Shown here one piece after another: positions 19,532-29,322 of a stretch of 64,000 nucleotides of DNA (the first letter of the stretch is position 1; each line of letters opens with the position of its first letter). This stretch comes from Mycolicibacterium confluentis (GTDB lineage: Bacteria > Actinomycetota > Actinomycetes > Mycobacteriales > Mycobacteriaceae). The position numbers and the translations under genes are program-made. The notes below the pieces were generated by a model that was not told the origin of the DNA, made no database searches, and worked only from the letters and a program-made list of their open reading frames with translations. The DNA lies in assembly GCF_010729895.1 (NCBI RefSeq), contig NZ_AP022612.1, positions 2,542,001-2,606,000 of the forward strand, given 5' to 3'.

Positions 19532-20494
19532 ATGACTTCTGACACCGGCAAGGTGCTGCTGCTCGACGGGGCCAGCATGTGGTTCCGCTCGTTCTTCGGC
19601 GTGCCGTCGTCGATCAAGGCGCCCGACGGCAGACCCGTCAACGCCGTGCGCGGGTTTCTGGACGCCGTCTCGACCCTCGTCACCCAGCAGCGTCCCACGC
19701 GACTGGTGGTCTGCCTCGACCTGGACTGGCGACCGCAGTGGCGGGTCGACCTGATCCCGTCGTACAAGGCGCACCGCGTCGAACAGGAGGGCGTCGGCGA
19801 TGCCCCCGACATCGAGGAGGTGCCCGACGAACTGACGCCCCAGGTCGACATGATCCTGGAAATCCTCACCGCGTTCGGGATCACGACGGGCGGCGCCCCG
19901 GGCTACGAGGCGGACGACGTGCTGGGCACGCTGGCGGCGCAGGAGACCCGTGATCCGGTGGTCGTGGTCAGTGGGGACCGCGACCTTCTGCAGGTGGTGA
20001 CCGACGAGCCGGTGCCGGTGCGGGTGCTGTATCTGGGCCGCGGCCTGGCCAAGGCCACGCTGTTCGGTCCCGTCGAGGTGGCCGACAAGTACGGTCTTCC
20101 GCTGTCGCGGGCGGGTGCGGCGTACGCCGATCTCGCGGTGCTGCGCGGGGACCCTTCGGACGGCCTGCCCGGTGTCCCCGGTGTGGGCGAGAAGACGGCC
20201 GCGACGCTGCTGGCGCAGCACGGTTCGCTGGACGCCATCCGCGCGGCCACCACGGACCCGAAGTCGGAACTCGCCAAGGGGATTCGAGCCAAACTGGCAG
20301 GCTCGCAGGCGTATCTCGACGCAGCCGTCCCGGTGGTTCGCGTGGCCACCGATGCCCCGGTCACGCTGTCGAACGACACCGATGCGCTGCCGCTGGCCGC
20401 GCGGGAGCCTGGCCTGGTCGCCGAACTCGCCGGTGCCTACGGTGTGGGGTCTTCGATCGCACGCCTGCAGAAGGCGCTCGACGCGCTCGACTGA
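19532..20494 (+). CDS. 5'-3' exonuclease (Pol I N-domain-like, Rv2090 family)
   Basis: A 320-residue FEN/5'-nuclease protein resembling the N-terminal domain of DNA polymerase I without the polymerase part. Acidic metal-binding sites include [49 protein letters not shown] and [13 protein letters not shown]. The helix-hairpin-helix [16 protein letters not shown] at about 210 binds DNA. It probably removes 5' flaps or RNA primers in repair or replication. ATG 19532 is chosen over 19523 because GAGGCAGG at 19515-19522 is then properly spaced. Convergent with the next gene, 17 bases apart. Confidence 0.92.
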   Translation: MTSDTGKVLLLDGASMWFRSFFGVPSSIKAPDGRPVNAVRGFLDAVSTLVTQQRPTRLVVCLDLDWRPQWRVDLIPSYKAHRVEQEGVGDAPDIEEVPDELTPQVDMILEILTAFGITTGGAPGYEADDVLGTLAAQETRDPVVVVSGDRDLLQVVTDEPVPVRVLYLGRGLAKATLFGPVEVADKYGLPLSRAGAAYADLAVLRGDPSDGLPGVPGVGEKTAATLLAQHGSLDAIRAATTDPKSELAKGIRAKLAGSQAYLDAAVPVVRVATDAPVTLSNDTDALPLAAREPGLVAELAGAYGVGSSIARLQKALDALD

Positions 20495-20511
20495 CGGGGG
20501 CGAAGGCGGCC

Positions 20512-21348
20512 TTACTTGGGTCGACCGACCTCGTAGGTGCCCTTGTCGTCCTGGAAGGTCACGGTCACCTGACGCTTGGTGCCGTCGATGCTGACCTCAC
20601 ACGTGAAGGTGTCGCCCTTCTTGACCTTCGGGTTCTGGCCTTCGTTGCACTTGACGTCCTTGACGTTCTTGGCGCCGTACCCGTTGGCCTCATCCGACAG
20701 GATCTGCTGCACACCGGCCTGGGCCTTGTTGATGTCCAGCTTCGTGGTCACCCAGAAACCGGGCTTCCAGAAGCCCAGCACCAGGATCGCGGCGATGATC
20801 ACGAGAACGATCGCGCCGAGGATGGCGGTGAGGGTGGTCACCGATTTCTTCGAGCCGTCCTCGGGTCCGGGCTGCCCGTACTGCCCGTACTGGCCGTAGG
20901 GCGGCTGGCCGTACTGCCCGGGCTGCCCGTACTGGGGCTGGCCGTACTGCGGCTGACCCGGCTGCCCGTACTGAGGCTGGCCGTACTGCGGCTGACCCGG
21001 CTGCCCGTATTGGGGCTGGCCGTACTGCGGCTGACCCGGCTGCGCGTACTGCGGCTGGCCCGGCTGGCCGTACTGGGGCTGGCCGTACTCCGGCGCCGCC
21101 GGGTATCCGGGCGTCGACGGCGGCTGTCCGTATTGGGGCTGCCCGTACTGCTGCTGGGTGTAGGCCGGCGGCTGCCAGCCGCCCGAGGCCTGGGCGGTGG
21201 GCTGATCCGGGGTGCCCGAGGGCGGCGCGGCCGGCGGCTGGTACCCGGGGGTCACAGTGGTGGGCTGCTCTGCGGAATCCCCGGCAGGCTGATCCTGACC
21301 CTGGCCCTGCCATGGCTGCGTCGGGTCCGGGCCCTGCGGTCCGCTCAT
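20512..21348 (-). CDS. DUF4333 membrane protein with Gln/Tyr/Gly/Pro repeats (Rv2091c-like)
   Basis: A 278-residue protein. A cytoplasmic low-complexity N-terminus (about 1-160) is rich in Q, P, Y and G, with repeats of the QPQYGQPG type. One membrane helix ([19 protein letters not shown], about 175-195) and a small extracytoplasmic DUF4333 domain follow, with two cysteines (VKCNEG, TFTCEVS) that could form a disulfide. The exact function is unknown; DUF4333 domains are common in mycobacterial envelope proteins. It is Rv2091c-like in position, between the exonuclease and helY. Its own upstream region is 21349-21520. Confidence 0.85.
   Translation of the reverse strand: MSGPQGPDPTQPWQGQGQDQPAGDSAEQPTTVTPGYQPPAAPPSGTPDQPTAQASGGWQPPAYTQQQYGQPQYGQPPSTPGYPAAPEYGQPQYGQPGQPQYAQPGQPQYGQPQYGQPGQPQYGQPQYGQPGQPQYGQPQYGQPGQYGQPPYGQYGQYGQPGPEDGSKKSVTTLTAILGAIVLVIIAAILVLGFWKPGFWVTTKLDINKAQAGVQQILSDEANGYGAKNVKDVKCNEGQNPKVKKGDTFTCEVSIDGTKRQVTVTFQDDKGTYEVGRPK
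20872..21100 (-). repeat. In-frame short tandem repeats encoding QPQYGQP-type units
   Basis: Units of roughly 15 to 39 bases rich in CTGCCCGTACTG and GGCTGGCCGTA recur throughout this stretch. They encode alternating GQPQYGQP and [13 protein letters not shown] blocks of the DUF4333 protein. The repeats are in frame, so unit gain or loss would change only linker length. They are not a CRISPR array: there are no unique spacers. Confidence 0.9.
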
Positions 21349-21520
21349 CGTCTCTCCTCGGATATTCGAAACTCGTGCGCCGGCATCAACCGTAGCGGTT
21401 GCCTAACCCTACCTGCAGACAACACGATGATCGGTGCGCCACGGACAAGGCCGAACGCGTGTCGGAACGGCTTTTTCGCTGGTGAGCGAACAGGTTCCCG
21501 GCCGGGAAGCTCAGCCGCAC

Positions 21521-24301
21521 TCAGCCACTGTCCACGGCCACGACCCCGCGCCGCACGTCATCGACGGCGCGTTTGGCCGCGGCCCGCAGTTCAGCGGCCG
21601 GAGCGGCGTTGCGCACCTGGTCGAGCAGATCGAGCACCTGCCTGCACCACCGCACGAAATCGCCTGCGGACAACGGCGTCCCGCCCCCGGATTCGGCCGC
21701 CGCGGCCAGCGACGTCGTGAGATCGCCCGTCGTGGCCCACCGGTACATCGTCGTGACGAAACCCTCGTCGGGTTCGCGGGTCGGCGAGATCCGGTGCCGA
21801 ATCTCGTCGGCGCGCAACTCCCCTGCCAGCTTTCGGGTGCGGGCCAGGGCGCGTCGCAGTCCCGCGGTCGGCGCATCATGCAGGGGTGCCGACGGACCGT
21901 CTCCGCCGCGGGACTCGTACACCACCGCTGACAGCACGGCCGCCAATTCGGCAGGTGCGAGGTCATTCCACGCTCCGCTGCGCAGGCATTCGGCGACCAG
22001 CAGATCGCTCTCGTTGTAGATCCGGGCCAGCAGTCGACCGTCGTCGGCCACCACGACAGGCCCGCCCTCGCTCTCGGGAGCCGCGATGAAACCACGTTCG
22101 CTGAGCAGTCCGACGATGCGGTCGAAGGTGCGGGCCAGGGAGTTGGTGGCCGCGGAGATCTTCTGGCGCAGTTGGGCATTGTCGCGTTCGACGCGCAGGT
22201 AGCGCTCGGCGATGCGGACCTTGACCTCCCGATCGGCGGCGCTGTGGCCGGGATGCCGGCGCAGCTGATTCCGCAGGTCGACCAGTTCCGCGTCGATGTC
22301 CTCGTCCTGGCCGGATCCCCGCCTGCGGCGGGAGTCCCGCTCCTCGGGCATCACCAGACCGTCGGCGGCCGAACGCAGTGCCGAGGCGACGTCACGACGG
22401 ACCCGGGGTTGCCGGTGCTCGACACGTTTGGGCAGCGACATCGTGCCCAGGGGTGCGACGGCACCTGAGCAGTCCGCCGACGAGATGCGTCCGGCCCAGC
22501 GGTGCTCGCTGAGCACCAGGGGCCGCGGGTCGTCGGCGTCCCGGGCCGGTTCCAGCACCACGGCCAGCCCGCCTCGACGGCCCTGCGAGAGTGCGATGAT
22601 GTCGCCGCGACGCAGCGCGCCCAGCGCGTCGTTGATCGCCGCCCGGCGCTGCACGCGCGACGAACGTGCCTGGGCCCGTTCACGTTCCGAGATCTTCACG
22701 CGCAGCCGGGCGTAATCCAGAATGGGGTCGTCACGACCGCCGAGTTCGGCGGCGATCTCGTCGAGCATCTTCTCGCCGCGCTCGGTGCCCCGCACCAGTC
22801 CCACGACCGAACGGTCGGCCTGATACTGCGCGAAGGACTGTTCCAGCAGGTGTCTGGCCTGCGCGGGCCCCATCTGGGAGACCAGGTTGATGGTCATGTT
22901 GTACGACGGGGCGAACGAACTCTTCAGCGGGAACGTCCGGGTCGACGCCAGACCGGCGACCTCGGCGGGTTCGGACGAACTGTCGGACGGATTCCAGATG
23001 ACGACGGCGTGGCCCTCCACGTCGATGCCGCGACGGCCCGCGCGCCCGGTCAGCTGGGTGTACTCACCGGGCGTCAGCGGTGCGTGCTGCTCGCCGTTGA
23101 ACTTCACCAACCGTTCGAGCACCACGGTGCGCGCCGGCATGTTGATCCCCAGCGCCAGTGTCTCGGTCGCGAACACGGCCTTGGTCAGGCCCGCCGCGAA
23201 CAGTTCCTCGACCGTGTGCCGGAAGATCGGCAGCATGCCGGCGTGGTGCGCCGCGATACCCCGAAGCAGACCTTCGCGGAACTCGTAGTACCCCAGCACC
23301 GGAAGGTCGGCGTCGGGCAGGTCACCGCAGCGACGATCGATCACCTCGGCGATGCGGGCGCGTTCGGAGTCTGTGGTCAGCCGCAGCGAGGACCTCAGAC
23401 ACTGTTTGACCGCGCCCTCACACCCGGCCCGGGAGAACACGAAGGTGATGGCGGGCAGCAGACCCTCACGGTCGAGCGTTGCGATCACATCGGTGCGGGC
23501 CGGCGGCCGGAACATGCTGGGCCGCCCGCGGTGCGGGCCATGGCCCTTGGACCCGCGTGGCTGCCAGTCATTCATCCGGTCGGCCTCGCGCCGGTGCGCA
23601 ATGTGGCGCACCAGTTCGGGGTCGACCAGCAGTTGGTCGGCCATGGAACGCCCAGAGTCGTAGTCGAACAGGTCGAACAGGCGACGGCCGACCAGCATGT
23701 GCTGCCACAGCGGCACGGGACGGTGCTCGTCGACGATCACCGTGGTGTCCCCGCGCACGGTCTGGATCCAGCCGCCGAACTCCTCGGCGTTGCTGACCGT
23801 GGCCGACAGGCTGACCAGTCGGACCTCGTCGGGCAGGTGCAGGATCACCTCCTCCCAGACCGCGCCGCGCATGCGGTCGGCGAGGAAGTGCACCTCGTCC
23901 ATCACGACGTGGGAGAGACCGTGCAGCGCAGGTGAGTTCGCATACAGCATGTTGCGAAGCACCTCGGTGGTCATCACCACGATGGGCGCATCGGAGTTGA
24001 CCGAGACGTCACCGGTCAGCAGGCCGATCCGATCAGCGCCGTAACGGCGGACCAGATCGGTGTGCTTCTGGTTGCTCAGGGCCTTGATCGGGGTGGTGTA
24101 GAAGCACTTTCGGCCGGCAGCCAGCGCGAGGTGCACGGCGAACTCCCCCACGATCGTCTTACCCGCGCCGGTGGGGGCGCAGACCAGGACACCATGGCCA
24201 CGTTCGAGCGCCTCGCAGGCGCGCTGCTGGAATCCGTCGAGCGCGAACGGCAGCTCGGCGGTGAACCGCTGCAGTTCGGCCGCGTTAGGTGACGTCGTCA
24301 T
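21521..24301 (-). CDS. helY: DEAD/DEAH-box RNA helicase HelY (Ski2/Mtr4-like)
   Basis: A 926-residue superfamily 2 helicase. Motif I is [16 protein letters not shown] (about residue 39), motif II is the DEVH box in [13 protein letters not shown], motif III is SLSATVSN, and motif VI is [16 protein letters not shown] long C-terminal region follows, as in Ski2/Mtr4-type RNA helicases. It is a probable 3'-5' RNA or RNA/DNA helicase, conserved in actinobacteria next to tatC. The ATG at 24301 lies inside the end of tatC (17-base overlap), so it is the last gene of the pafA-B-C-tatA-C-helY transcript. The 172 bases downstream to the DUF4333 start show no strong terminator. Confidence 0.93.
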   Translation of the reverse strand: MTTSPNAAELQRFTAELPFALDGFQQRACEALERGHGVLVCAPTGAGKTIVGEFAVHLALAAGRKCFYTTPIKALSNQKHTDLVRRYGADRIGLLTGDVSVNSDAPIVVMTTEVLRNMLYANSPALHGLSHVVMDEVHFLADRMRGAVWEEVILHLPDEVRLVSLSATVSNAEEFGGWIQTVRGDTTVIVDEHRPVPLWQHMLVGRRLFDLFDYDSGRSMADQLLVDPELVRHIAHRREADRMNDWQPRGSKGHGPHRGRPSMFRPPARTDVIATLDREGLLPAITFVFSRAGCEGAVKQCLRSSLRLTTDSERARIAEVIDRRCGDLPDADLPVLGYYEFREGLLRGIAAHHAGMLPIFRHTVEELFAAGLTKAVFATETLALGINMPARTVVLERLVKFNGEQHAPLTPGEYTQLTGRAGRRGIDVEGHAVVIWNPSDSSSEPAEVAGLASTRTFPLKSSFAPSYNMTINLVSQMGPAQARHLLEQSFAQYQADRSVVGLVRGTERGEKMLDEIAAELGGRDDPILDYARLRVKISERERAQARSSRVQRRAAINDALGALRRGDIIALSQGRRGGLAVVLEPARDADDPRPLVLSEHRWAGRISSADCSGAVAPLGTMSLPKRVEHRQPRVRRDVASALRSAADGLVMPEERDSRRRRGSGQDEDIDAELVDLRNQLRRHPGHSAADREVKVRIAERYLRVERDNAQLRQKISAATNSLARTFDRIVGLLSERGFIAAPESEGGPVVVADDGRLLARIYNESDLLVAECLRSGAWNDLAPAELAAVLSAVVYESRGGDGPSAPLHDAPTAGLRRALARTRKLAGELRADEIRHRISPTREPDEGFVTTMYRWATTGDLTTSLAAAAESGGGTPLSAGDFVRWCRQVLDLLDQVRNAAPAAELRAAAKRAVDDVRRGVVAVDSG

Positions 24302-25220
24302 GAGAGATGCTCGCCGGCGCCGCGACCGGCGACGGGACGTCGATCTCCGAGGCTTGATCGTCGGGCAGTTCCCGCTCCTTGGCCGCCTCCCGCTTGGCCT
24401 TGCGTCTGTCGTGGATGCGTCCGATCTGGATGGCGAACTCGAGCAGCAGGGTCAGCGCCAAGCCCAGAGCGAGCATCGAGAACGGGTCTGAACCCGGGGT
24501 GGCGAACGCCGCGAACACGAAGACGGCAAGGATCAGGCCGCGACGCCAGGCCTTGAGCCGCTCGTAGGGCAGCACGCCGACGAAGTTGAGCATGATGATC
24601 AACAGCGGGAACTCAAAGCCCACGCCGAACACCAGCAGCAGGTTGATCAGGAAGCTGAAGTACTGGTCACCCGAGAGGGCCGTCACCTGGACGTCGCTGC
24701 CGACCGTCAACAGGAAGTGCAGGGCCTTGGACAGCACGATGTAGGCCAGCAGAGCGCCCGAGACGAACAGCACCGCCGCGCTGACGACGAAGCTGACCGC
24801 AAAGCGGCGTTCCTTCTTGTACAGGCCGGGCGTGATGAACGCCCACAGCTGGTGGAACCAGACCGGGCAGGCCAGCACGATGCCCGCCATCAGGCCGACC
24901 TTCAGTCGCAGCATGAATTGGTCGAAGGGGGCCGTGGCCAGCAGCCGACAGCCGCCGTCTGCGCTGATGTCCGCCCGTGCCGACTGCGGAAGCGCACAGT
25001 AGGGCTGACGCAGCCACTCGCCCAGGCTGTCGAAGCCGAAGAAGCCGTGCCCGTACCAGAGGAACCCGAAGATCGTGGTGACGAAGACCGCAGCCACCGA
25101 GATGAGCAGGCGGGTGCGCAACTCCCGGATGTGGTCGACGAGGGACATCGTGCCGTCGGGATTGACCCTGCTGCGGCGTTGACGCGGGTCGAGCCGTTTG
25201 AAGACGCCTGGAGGTTTCAC
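24285..25220 (-). CDS. tatC: Twin-arginine translocase subunit TatC
   Basis: A 311-residue six-helix protein, the signal-peptide receptor of the Tat pathway, which exports folded proteins. Family features are [17 protein letters not shown] (conserved HxxELRxR), a region with [20 protein letters not shown], and the [20 protein letters not shown] helix region (over about 185-205). The charged C-terminal tail (about 270-311) is long and actinobacterial. GTG 25220 is the likely start; a later ATG at MSLVDHI would remove 24 residues. It lies 80 bases downstream of tatA. Confidence 0.95.
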   Translation of the reverse strand: MKPPGVFKRLDPRQRRSRVNPDGTMSLVDHIRELRTRLLISVAAVFVTTIFGFLWYGHGFFGFDSLGEWLRQPYCALPQSARADISADGGCRLLATAPFDQFMLRLKVGLMAGIVLACPVWFHQLWAFITPGLYKKERRFAVSFVVSAAVLFVSGALLAYIVLSKALHFLLTVGSDVQVTALSGDQYFSFLINLLLVFGVGFEFPLLIIMLNFVGVLPYERLKAWRRGLILAVFVFAAFATPGSDPFSMLALGLALTLLLEFAIQIGRIHDRRKAKREAAKERELPDDQASEIDVPSPVAAPASISHDDVT

Positions 25221-25300
25221 GATCGTCGCTTTGATTGGGCACGCTCAGTCGCTGCCCACCTGGAGGTGGGACGGTTGGTCGACAGAGACTGGGTGGGCCG

Positions 25301-25543
25301 TCAGGCGGGCCGGGCGTCGGTGTGGTTGGGCTCCGGGTTCGGTGCCGGTTCGGCCACACGCTCGGACTGCACCTGGGTCGGCGCCTGCTCGGGCTTGTCG
25401 CTCTGCAGCTCCTTGACCTCGGCCTTGAAGATGCGCAGGGACTTGCCCAACGACCGCGCCGCATCGGGCAGCCGCTTGGCGCCGAACAGCAAGATGATCA
25501 CGATGGCAAGGACCGCCCAATGCCACGGACTAAGTGCACCCAC
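25301..25543 (-). CDS. tatA: Twin-arginine translocase subunit TatA
   Basis: An 80-residue protein with one membrane helix ([20 protein letters not shown], about 7-26) followed by an amphipathic helix ([19 protein letters not shown]) with the conserved FG hinge, then a flexible acidic/proline tail. It oligomerises to form the Tat pore. The start is GTG at 25543. The gene lies between pafC (30-base gap) and tatC (80-base gap). tatB is not in this window and is normally elsewhere in mycobacteria. Confidence 0.95.
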   Translation of the reverse strand: MGALSPWHWAVLAIVIILLFGAKRLPDAARSLGKSLRIFKAEVKELQSDKPEQAPTQVQSERVAEPAPNPEPNHTDARPA

Positions 25544-25573
25544 TTTGGTTACCTCCAGACGTTGGTACGAATG

Positions 25574-26536
25574 TTACTCCGAGTCGGCATACGCGCCCAG
25601 CGCAGCGTGCGCAGCGACACGAACCCGCTCGGCGAGTTCGGCAGGTTCCACGACCGTCACCTCTGGCCCGAAGCCCAGCACCAGGCGGGCCATCCAGTCC
25701 TCGGAGGCATAGGTCATGACTGCCTCGAAGTGCCCGTCCGGCAGTTCCCGCGCGTCGCGCATCGGGTAGTACTCGAACATCCACGAGGCCTCGGGCGCGA
25801 CGCGCAGCGTCGCCGCGGGCAGCGCGGGGTCCGCGTCGAACAGCGAGGTGTCGGGAGGGCCCTGCAGCGCCGGTTCGGGCGCGGCGGCGGGCTCGTCCAG
25901 GACTGCCGCGTCGACGATGCGGTCGAACCGGAACAGCCGCACCCCCTCGGCCTCCCGGGACCAGGCTTCGAGGTAGCTGTGGTCGTTCACCAGCACGACG
26001 CGGATCGGGTCCACCACCCGTGTCGACATGGTGTCCCGCGACGCGGAGTAGTACTCGATGGTCAGCGCATGGCCGGTGCGCACAGCCTCGCGCACCGCGG
26101 CCGCGGCCTGGCTTTCGGCGGGAGCCGGTTCGTCCTCGGCCGCTGCGGCCGACGGGTGCGAGACCGCGCCGGCCGCCGACTCGATCTTGGCGATCGCGCT
26201 GCGGGCGGCCGCGGGGTCCACCACGCCGGGTACGTCGACGAGCGCGCGCAGCGCCATCAGCAGGCCGGTCGCCTCAGGCGACGTGAGCCGCAGCGGCTCA
26301 TCGATGCCCGCGGTGAACGTCACCGCGATGGTGTCGTCGGAGAACTCGAAGTCGATGAGGTCGCCGGGCCCGTAGCCGGGCAGCCCGCACATCCACAGCT
26401 GGTTGAGATCGGACTCCAACTGCTTGCGGGTGACGCCCAGGTCCGCGGCCGCCTCGGCGTAGGTGATGCGGGGGTTGGCCTGGAAGTACGGGACCATGTT
26501 GAGCAGACGCACGAGGCGCGTGGACACCGAGGTCAC
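25574..26536 (-). CDS. pafC: WYL-domain transcription regulator PafC
   Basis: A 320-residue protein with an N-terminal helix-turn-helix (ITYAEAAADLGVTRKQLESDL, spanning about 23-43), a WYL domain in the middle (LTIEYYSASRDTMSTRVVDP, YLEAWSREAEGVRLFRFDRI) and a C-terminal WCX part. With PafB it forms the heterodimeric activator of the RecA-independent mycobacterial DNA-damage response, reported to respond to single-stranded DNA through the WYL domains. GTG 26536 overlaps the pafB stop by 4 bases (GTGA). Confidence 0.93.
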   Translation of the reverse strand: MTSVSTRLVRLLNMVPYFQANPRITYAEAAADLGVTRKQLESDLNQLWMCGLPGYGPGDLIDFEFSDDTIAVTFTAGIDEPLRLTSPEATGLLMALRALVDVPGVVDPAAARSAIAKIESAAGAVSHPSAAAAEDEPAPAESQAAAAVREAVRTGHALTIEYYSASRDTMSTRVVDPIRVVLVNDHSYLEAWSREAEGVRLFRFDRIVDAAVLDEPAAAPEPALQGPPDTSLFDADPALPAATLRVAPEASWMFEYYPMRDARELPDGHFEAVMTYASEDWMARLVLGFGPEVTVVEPAELAERVRVAAHAALGAYADSE

Positions 26537-27525
26537 GAGACCACCTCCCCCGCGGCCGCCCGCAATCGGGTCAGCACCTCCTGGCGCAGTGCCTCGGGTT
26601 CGAGCACCACGGCGTCGGCACCGTGTCCGGCGATCTCACGGGCCAGACTGCCGCGCGGGCCAGTGTCGACTTCGATGATTTCGCCGTCGCGCCCGCCCAA
26701 GCGGGCGGGCCCGACCGACGTGCCGATGCGGCGCAGCGAGGTGGCTCGGCCCGCGGCGACCCACACCTTGGCCTGGACGCCGGTGGCCGGTTCGCTCACC
26801 ACCCGGGCGACGATCGCGCGCAGGTCCACCCCCTCGGGCCGATGGACCTCACCCGCGGCTCCGACCGGTCGCACCTCGGCACCGATGCGGGACAGCCGGA
26901 AGGTCCGCGTGTCGTCGCGGTCGCGGTCGTGGCCCACCAGGTACCAGCGCCCGTTCATCGTGACGACACCCCACGGTTCGACGGTCCGCGTGGTGAACGG
27001 CGACGTCGGCCCGGCACGGTGCGGGAACTGCACGGCCTGCCCGGCGTTGATCGCGGGGAGCAGCACTCCCAGCACGTCCTCAGAACCCCGCAGGCCCGGC
27101 AACCCGCTGGGCGCGGACAGCGACAGTCCCGCGTCGGGGTCGACGTCGACACCCGCGGCGCGCAGCTTCAGCAGCGCGCCCTGGGTCGCGGTGACCAACT
27201 CCGGAGATTCCCAGAGCTTCGTCGCGACGGCGACCGCGGCCGCCTCGTCGGGAGTCAGTTCGATGTCGGGCAGCGCATACGAGTCGCGGTTGATCCGGTA
27301 TCCCTCGGTGGGGTCGAACGAGGACACCCGACCGGTCTCCAGGGGGATGCCGAGGTCCCGCAACTCGTTCTTGTCGCGCTCGAACATGCGCGAGAAGGCC
27401 TCGTCGCTGGGACTGTCGCCATACCCGGCGACGCTGTTGCGGATCCGCTCCGCGGTGATGTAGCCGTGCGTCGAGAGCAGCGCGATGACAAGGTTCATCA
27501 GCCGTTCGACTTTAGAGGTCGCCAC
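26533..27525 (-). CDS. pafB: WYL-domain transcription regulator PafB
   Basis: A 330-residue partner of PafC. The N-terminal winged helix (ATSKVERLMNLVIALL, then YITAERIRNSVAGY) and the WYL region (TVEPWGVVTMNGRWYLVGHD) are clear. The start at GTG 27525 reproduces the (M/V)ATSKVERL start known from M. tuberculosis PafB; a start at 27546 would overlap the end of pafA and is unlikely. It lies 17 bases after pafA. Confidence 0.94.
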   Translation of the reverse strand: MATSKVERLMNLVIALLSTHGYITAERIRNSVAGYGDSPSDEAFSRMFERDKNELRDLGIPLETGRVSSFDPTEGYRINRDSYALPDIELTPDEAAAVAVATKLWESPELVTATQGALLKLRAAGVDVDPDAGLSLSAPSGLPGLRGSEDVLGVLLPAINAGQAVQFPHRAGPTSPFTTRTVEPWGVVTMNGRWYLVGHDRDRDDTRTFRLSRIGAEVRPVGAAGEVHRPEGVDLRAIVARVVSEPATGVQAKVWVAAGRATSLRRIGTSVGPARLGGRDGEIIEVDTGPRGSLAREIAGHGADAVVLEPEALRQEVLTRLRAAAGEVVS

Positions 27526-27542
27526 CGACAACACCCTAAGGG

Positions 27543-28901
27543 TCACATGGACGCGATGAGGCGCTTGACTCGCTCATCGACCGACCGGAACGGGTCCTTG
27601 CACAGCACTGTGCGCTGCGCCTGATCGTTGAGCTTGAGATGCACCCAGTCCACCGTGAAGTCGCGGCCGGCCTCCTGTGCGGCACTGATGAACTCCCCGC
27701 GCAGTTTGGCCCGCGTCGTCTGGGGCGGGGTGTTGACCGCCTCGTCGATGTCCTCGTCGGTGGTGATGCGGGCCGCCAGTCCCTTGCGCTGCAACAGATC
27801 GAAGACCCCGCGGCCGCGCTTGATGTCGTGGTAGGCCAGGTCCAGCTGGGAGATCTTCGGGTCGGACAACTCCATGTCGTAGCGGTCCTGGTAGCGCTGG
27901 AACAGCTTGCGCTTGATCACCCAGTCGATCTCGGTGTCGACCTTGGCGAAGTCCTGGCTCTCGACGGCGTCGAGTTGGCGGCCCCACAGGTCGACGACCT
28001 GCTCGATCTGGGCGTTGGGCTCGCGGGTCTGCAGGTGTTCGACGGCGCGGCTGTAGTACTCGCGCTGGATGTCGAGCGCGCTGGCCTGCCTGCCGCCCGC
28101 GAGGCGAACCGGACGACGGCCGGTCAGGTCGTGACTGACCTCGCGGATCGCCCGAATCGGATTGTCCAGGGAGAAATCCCGGAACGGGACGCCGGCCTCG
28201 ATCATCTCGAGCACCAGCGCTGCGGTGCCGACCTTGAGCATCGTGGTGGATTCGCACATGTTGGAGTCGCCGACGATGACATGCAGGCGCCGGTACTTCT
28301 CGGCGTCGGCGTGCGGTTCGTCGCGCGTGTTGATGATCGGGCGGCTTCTGGTGGTGGCGCTCGAGACGCCCTCCCAGATGTGCTCGGCGCGCTGGGACAG
28401 GCAGAAGGTCGCGGCCTTGGGTGTCTGCAGAACCTTGCCCGCGCCGCAGATCAGCTGCCGCGTGACGAGGAACGGCAGCAGCACGTCCGAGATTCGGGAG
28501 AACTCCCCCGCCCGCACAATCAGGTAGTTCTCGTGGCAGCCATAGGAGTTGCCCGCCGAGTCGGTGTTGTTCTTGAACAGGTAGATGTCGCCGCCGATGC
28601 CCTCGTCGGCCAGACGCTGCTCGGCGTCGATCAGCAGGTCCTCCAACACACGCTCGCCGGCGCGGTCATGGGTGACGAGCTGGATCAGGCTGTCGCACTC
28701 GGCGGTCGCGTACTCGGGATGGCTGCCCACGTCGAGGTACAGGCGCGCACCGTTGCGCAGGAAGACGTTGGAACTGCGGCCCCACGACACCACGCGCCGG
28801 AACAGATAGCGGGCGACCTCGTCCGGGGAGAGCCGCCGGTGACCGTGGAACGTGCAGGTCACGCCGAATTCGGTCTCGATACCCATTATTCGTCGCTGCA
28901 C
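27543..28901 (-). CDS. pafA: Pup-protein ligase PafA
   Basis: A 452-residue carboxylate-amine ligase of the glutamine-synthetase/gamma-GCS superfamily. It joins the C-terminal glutamate of Pup to substrate lysines, marking them for the mycobacterial proteasome. The N-terminal [19 protein letters not shown] carries ATP/metal glutamates; [16 protein letters not shown] carries the catalytic aspartate; [19 protein letters not shown] is also typical. The GTG at 28901 gives exactly the length of the M. tuberculosis protein; a longer frame to 29012 is not supported. pup, prcBA, dop and mpa are not within the window on its upstream side, where a different gene pair begins. Confidence 0.96.
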   Translation of the reverse strand: MQRRIMGIETEFGVTCTFHGHRRLSPDEVARYLFRRVVSWGRSSNVFLRNGARLYLDVGSHPEYATAECDSLIQLVTHDRAGERVLEDLLIDAEQRLADEGIGGDIYLFKNNTDSAGNSYGCHENYLIVRAGEFSRISDVLLPFLVTRQLICGAGKVLQTPKAATFCLSQRAEHIWEGVSSATTRSRPIINTRDEPHADAEKYRRLHVIVGDSNMCESTTMLKVGTAALVLEMIEAGVPFRDFSLDNPIRAIREVSHDLTGRRPVRLAGGRQASALDIQREYYSRAVEHLQTREPNAQIEQVVDLWGRQLDAVESQDFAKVDTEIDWVIKRKLFQRYQDRYDMELSDPKISQLDLAYHDIKRGRGVFDLLQRKGLAARITTDEDIDEAVNTPPQTTRAKLRGEFISAAQEAGRDFTVDWVHLKLNDQAQRTVLCKDPFRSVDERVKRLIASM

Positions 28902-29043
28902 GAGTTCGAGCTTACGGGTTGCGGACCCGCAACGGTGTGCAAGAACCGCCAACGGGATGCCGATCGGTATCGGCGACGACGGCCTGTACCAGGGCTGTTG
29001 ACAGCCGCACACGCTTCCCGCGCAGCTTTGTCACGATGCGGCC

Positions 29044-29322
29044 ATGGAGCATCCTGCGCTGTCGGCTGACCTCGCGAAGTTGCACGAACTGACCGCTCGG
29101 GTCGCCCGGATCGCCGACCGGATTCACGCGGAACCCGTCCCCGACCTCGATCCGGCGGCCCTGCCGGGCGCCGAGACCGCGGCCGTCGTCGCGGCCGCCG
29201 ATGTCGGTGCGCTTCGTCGCGAAGTGGTGGCCGCACTGTACGACTGGTCGGAGACCGCGAGCCGCGTTGCCGCCGAGTTGGCCGACACCGATAAGTCGAC
29301 CGCGGCGCGGCTGGGTAGATGA
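29044..29322 (+). CDS. Small helical protein, possible WXG100-like partner (Rv2078-like)
   Basis: A 92-residue, mainly helical, Ala-rich acidic protein with two predicted helices (about 5-30 and 48-82) joined by a proline-containing linker. It lacks a clear WxG motif, although YDWSETASR lies in the second helix. The gene overlaps the next one by 4 bases (ATGA at 29319-29322). A small gene ahead of a DUF1023 hydrolase recalls Rv2078-Rv2079. Function is unknown; it may pair with the N-terminal helical part of the downstream protein. Confidence 0.7.
   Translation: MEHPALSADLAKLHELTARVARIADRIHAEPVPDLDPAALPGAETAAVVAAADVGALRREVVAALYDWSETASRVAAELADTDKSTAARLGR

Noticed and set aside
20872..21100. 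CRISPR-like array
   Set aside because: The units are short, directly abutting and in coding frame, without unique spacers or cas genes.
21388..21416. IdeR/iron box in the DUF4333 upstream region
   Set aside because: GTTAGGC and AACC occur near each other on the minus strand, but spacing and arms deviate from the 19-base consensus.
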